A DNA stretch of 31,803 nt from a virus. The translations under genes and the position numbers were made by a program. Below the pieces are notes generated by a model. It was not told where the DNA came from. It searched no databases and saw only the letters and a list, made by a program, of their open reading frames with translations. The first letter of the stretch is position 1. The number at the start of each line of letters is the position of its first letter. The stretch is taken from positions 1 to 31,803 of IMG/VR virus record IMGVR_UViG_3300025280_000106; one strand, given 5' to 3'. Below, piece by piece: positions 31,762 to 31,803 of this stretch.

Positions 31762-31803
31762 TTATCTTCCTTCTTCGCTTTTTAAGTATGCTTCCCACGT
31801 CAT
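31762..31803 (-). CDS. C-terminal end of an upstream gene (partial)
   Basis: The last 42 bases of the window, read on the minus strand, give MTWEAYLKSEEGR and a stop just before the terL ribosome-binding site. The ATG sits exactly on the window edge, so this may be an internal Met of a longer gene, for example the small terminase. Nothing more can be said from 13 codons. Confidence 0.4.
   Translation of the reverse strand: MTWEAYLKSEEGR

Overview
The window looks like part of a double-stranded DNA bacteriophage genome, probably a marine podovirus-like phage known only from environmental sequence. Genes are tightly packed and very often joined by ATGA or TAATG stop/start overlaps. The large terminase, portal, scaffold, major capsid, S74-type tail fibre and GH108 endolysin are all recognisable. 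There is no long tape-measure gene or tail sheath; instead there are three very large late proteins that resemble podovirus internal or ejection proteins. No DNA polymerase, helicase or integrase is present, so the replication genes are outside the window. Shine-Dalgarno motifs (GGAG/AGGAG) are common. A lipoprotein and spanin-like proteins suggest a Gram-negative host; the exact host cannot be read from the sequence.

Positions 1-2326, plus strand: six or seven small genes. They include two adjacent proteins resembling PDDEXK nucleases, several CxxC mini-proteins, and a GC-rich, highly structured 90-nt element at 1994-2083. These converge on the late block at 2326/2338.

Positions 2338-31803, minus strand, read from right to left: terL, then a sigma70-like promoter at 30094-30123, a hypothetical gene, portal, scaffold and SU10-like major capsid. 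Next come a second head-like protein, a run of small head/neck genes (24083 to 21051), and a long fibre with a self-cleaving S74 chaperone.

The fibre is followed by an unusual membrane/lysis block (18841 to 15511). In transcription order it encodes a coiled-coil protein, a lipoprotein, a stand-alone H-NOX haem/nitric-oxide sensor, a MshEN-like domain fused to a membrane helix, and a two-helix holin-like protein. Then come an XhlA-like protein, an Rz-like protein, an 18-residue protein with six cysteines, two more small membrane proteins, and a GH108 lysozyme. After it come a 947-residue neck/tail-type protein, a Cys-rich 724-residue virion-type protein, other internal-protein candidates and a 1370-residue giant.

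The most notable observation is the H-NOX gene. It has the proximal His, the YxSxR haem motif and the full domain length, and it overlaps a gene with a MshEN-like domain (MshEN domains bind cyclic di-GMP in some bacterial proteins). Both sit directly upstream of the holin-like and lysozyme genes. This suggests, as an inference only, that the phage senses nitric oxide or redox state and couples it to membrane events or lysis timing, or alters the host's NO response. Several genes in this block (50, 58 and 18 residues) are very short and were found by direct translation.
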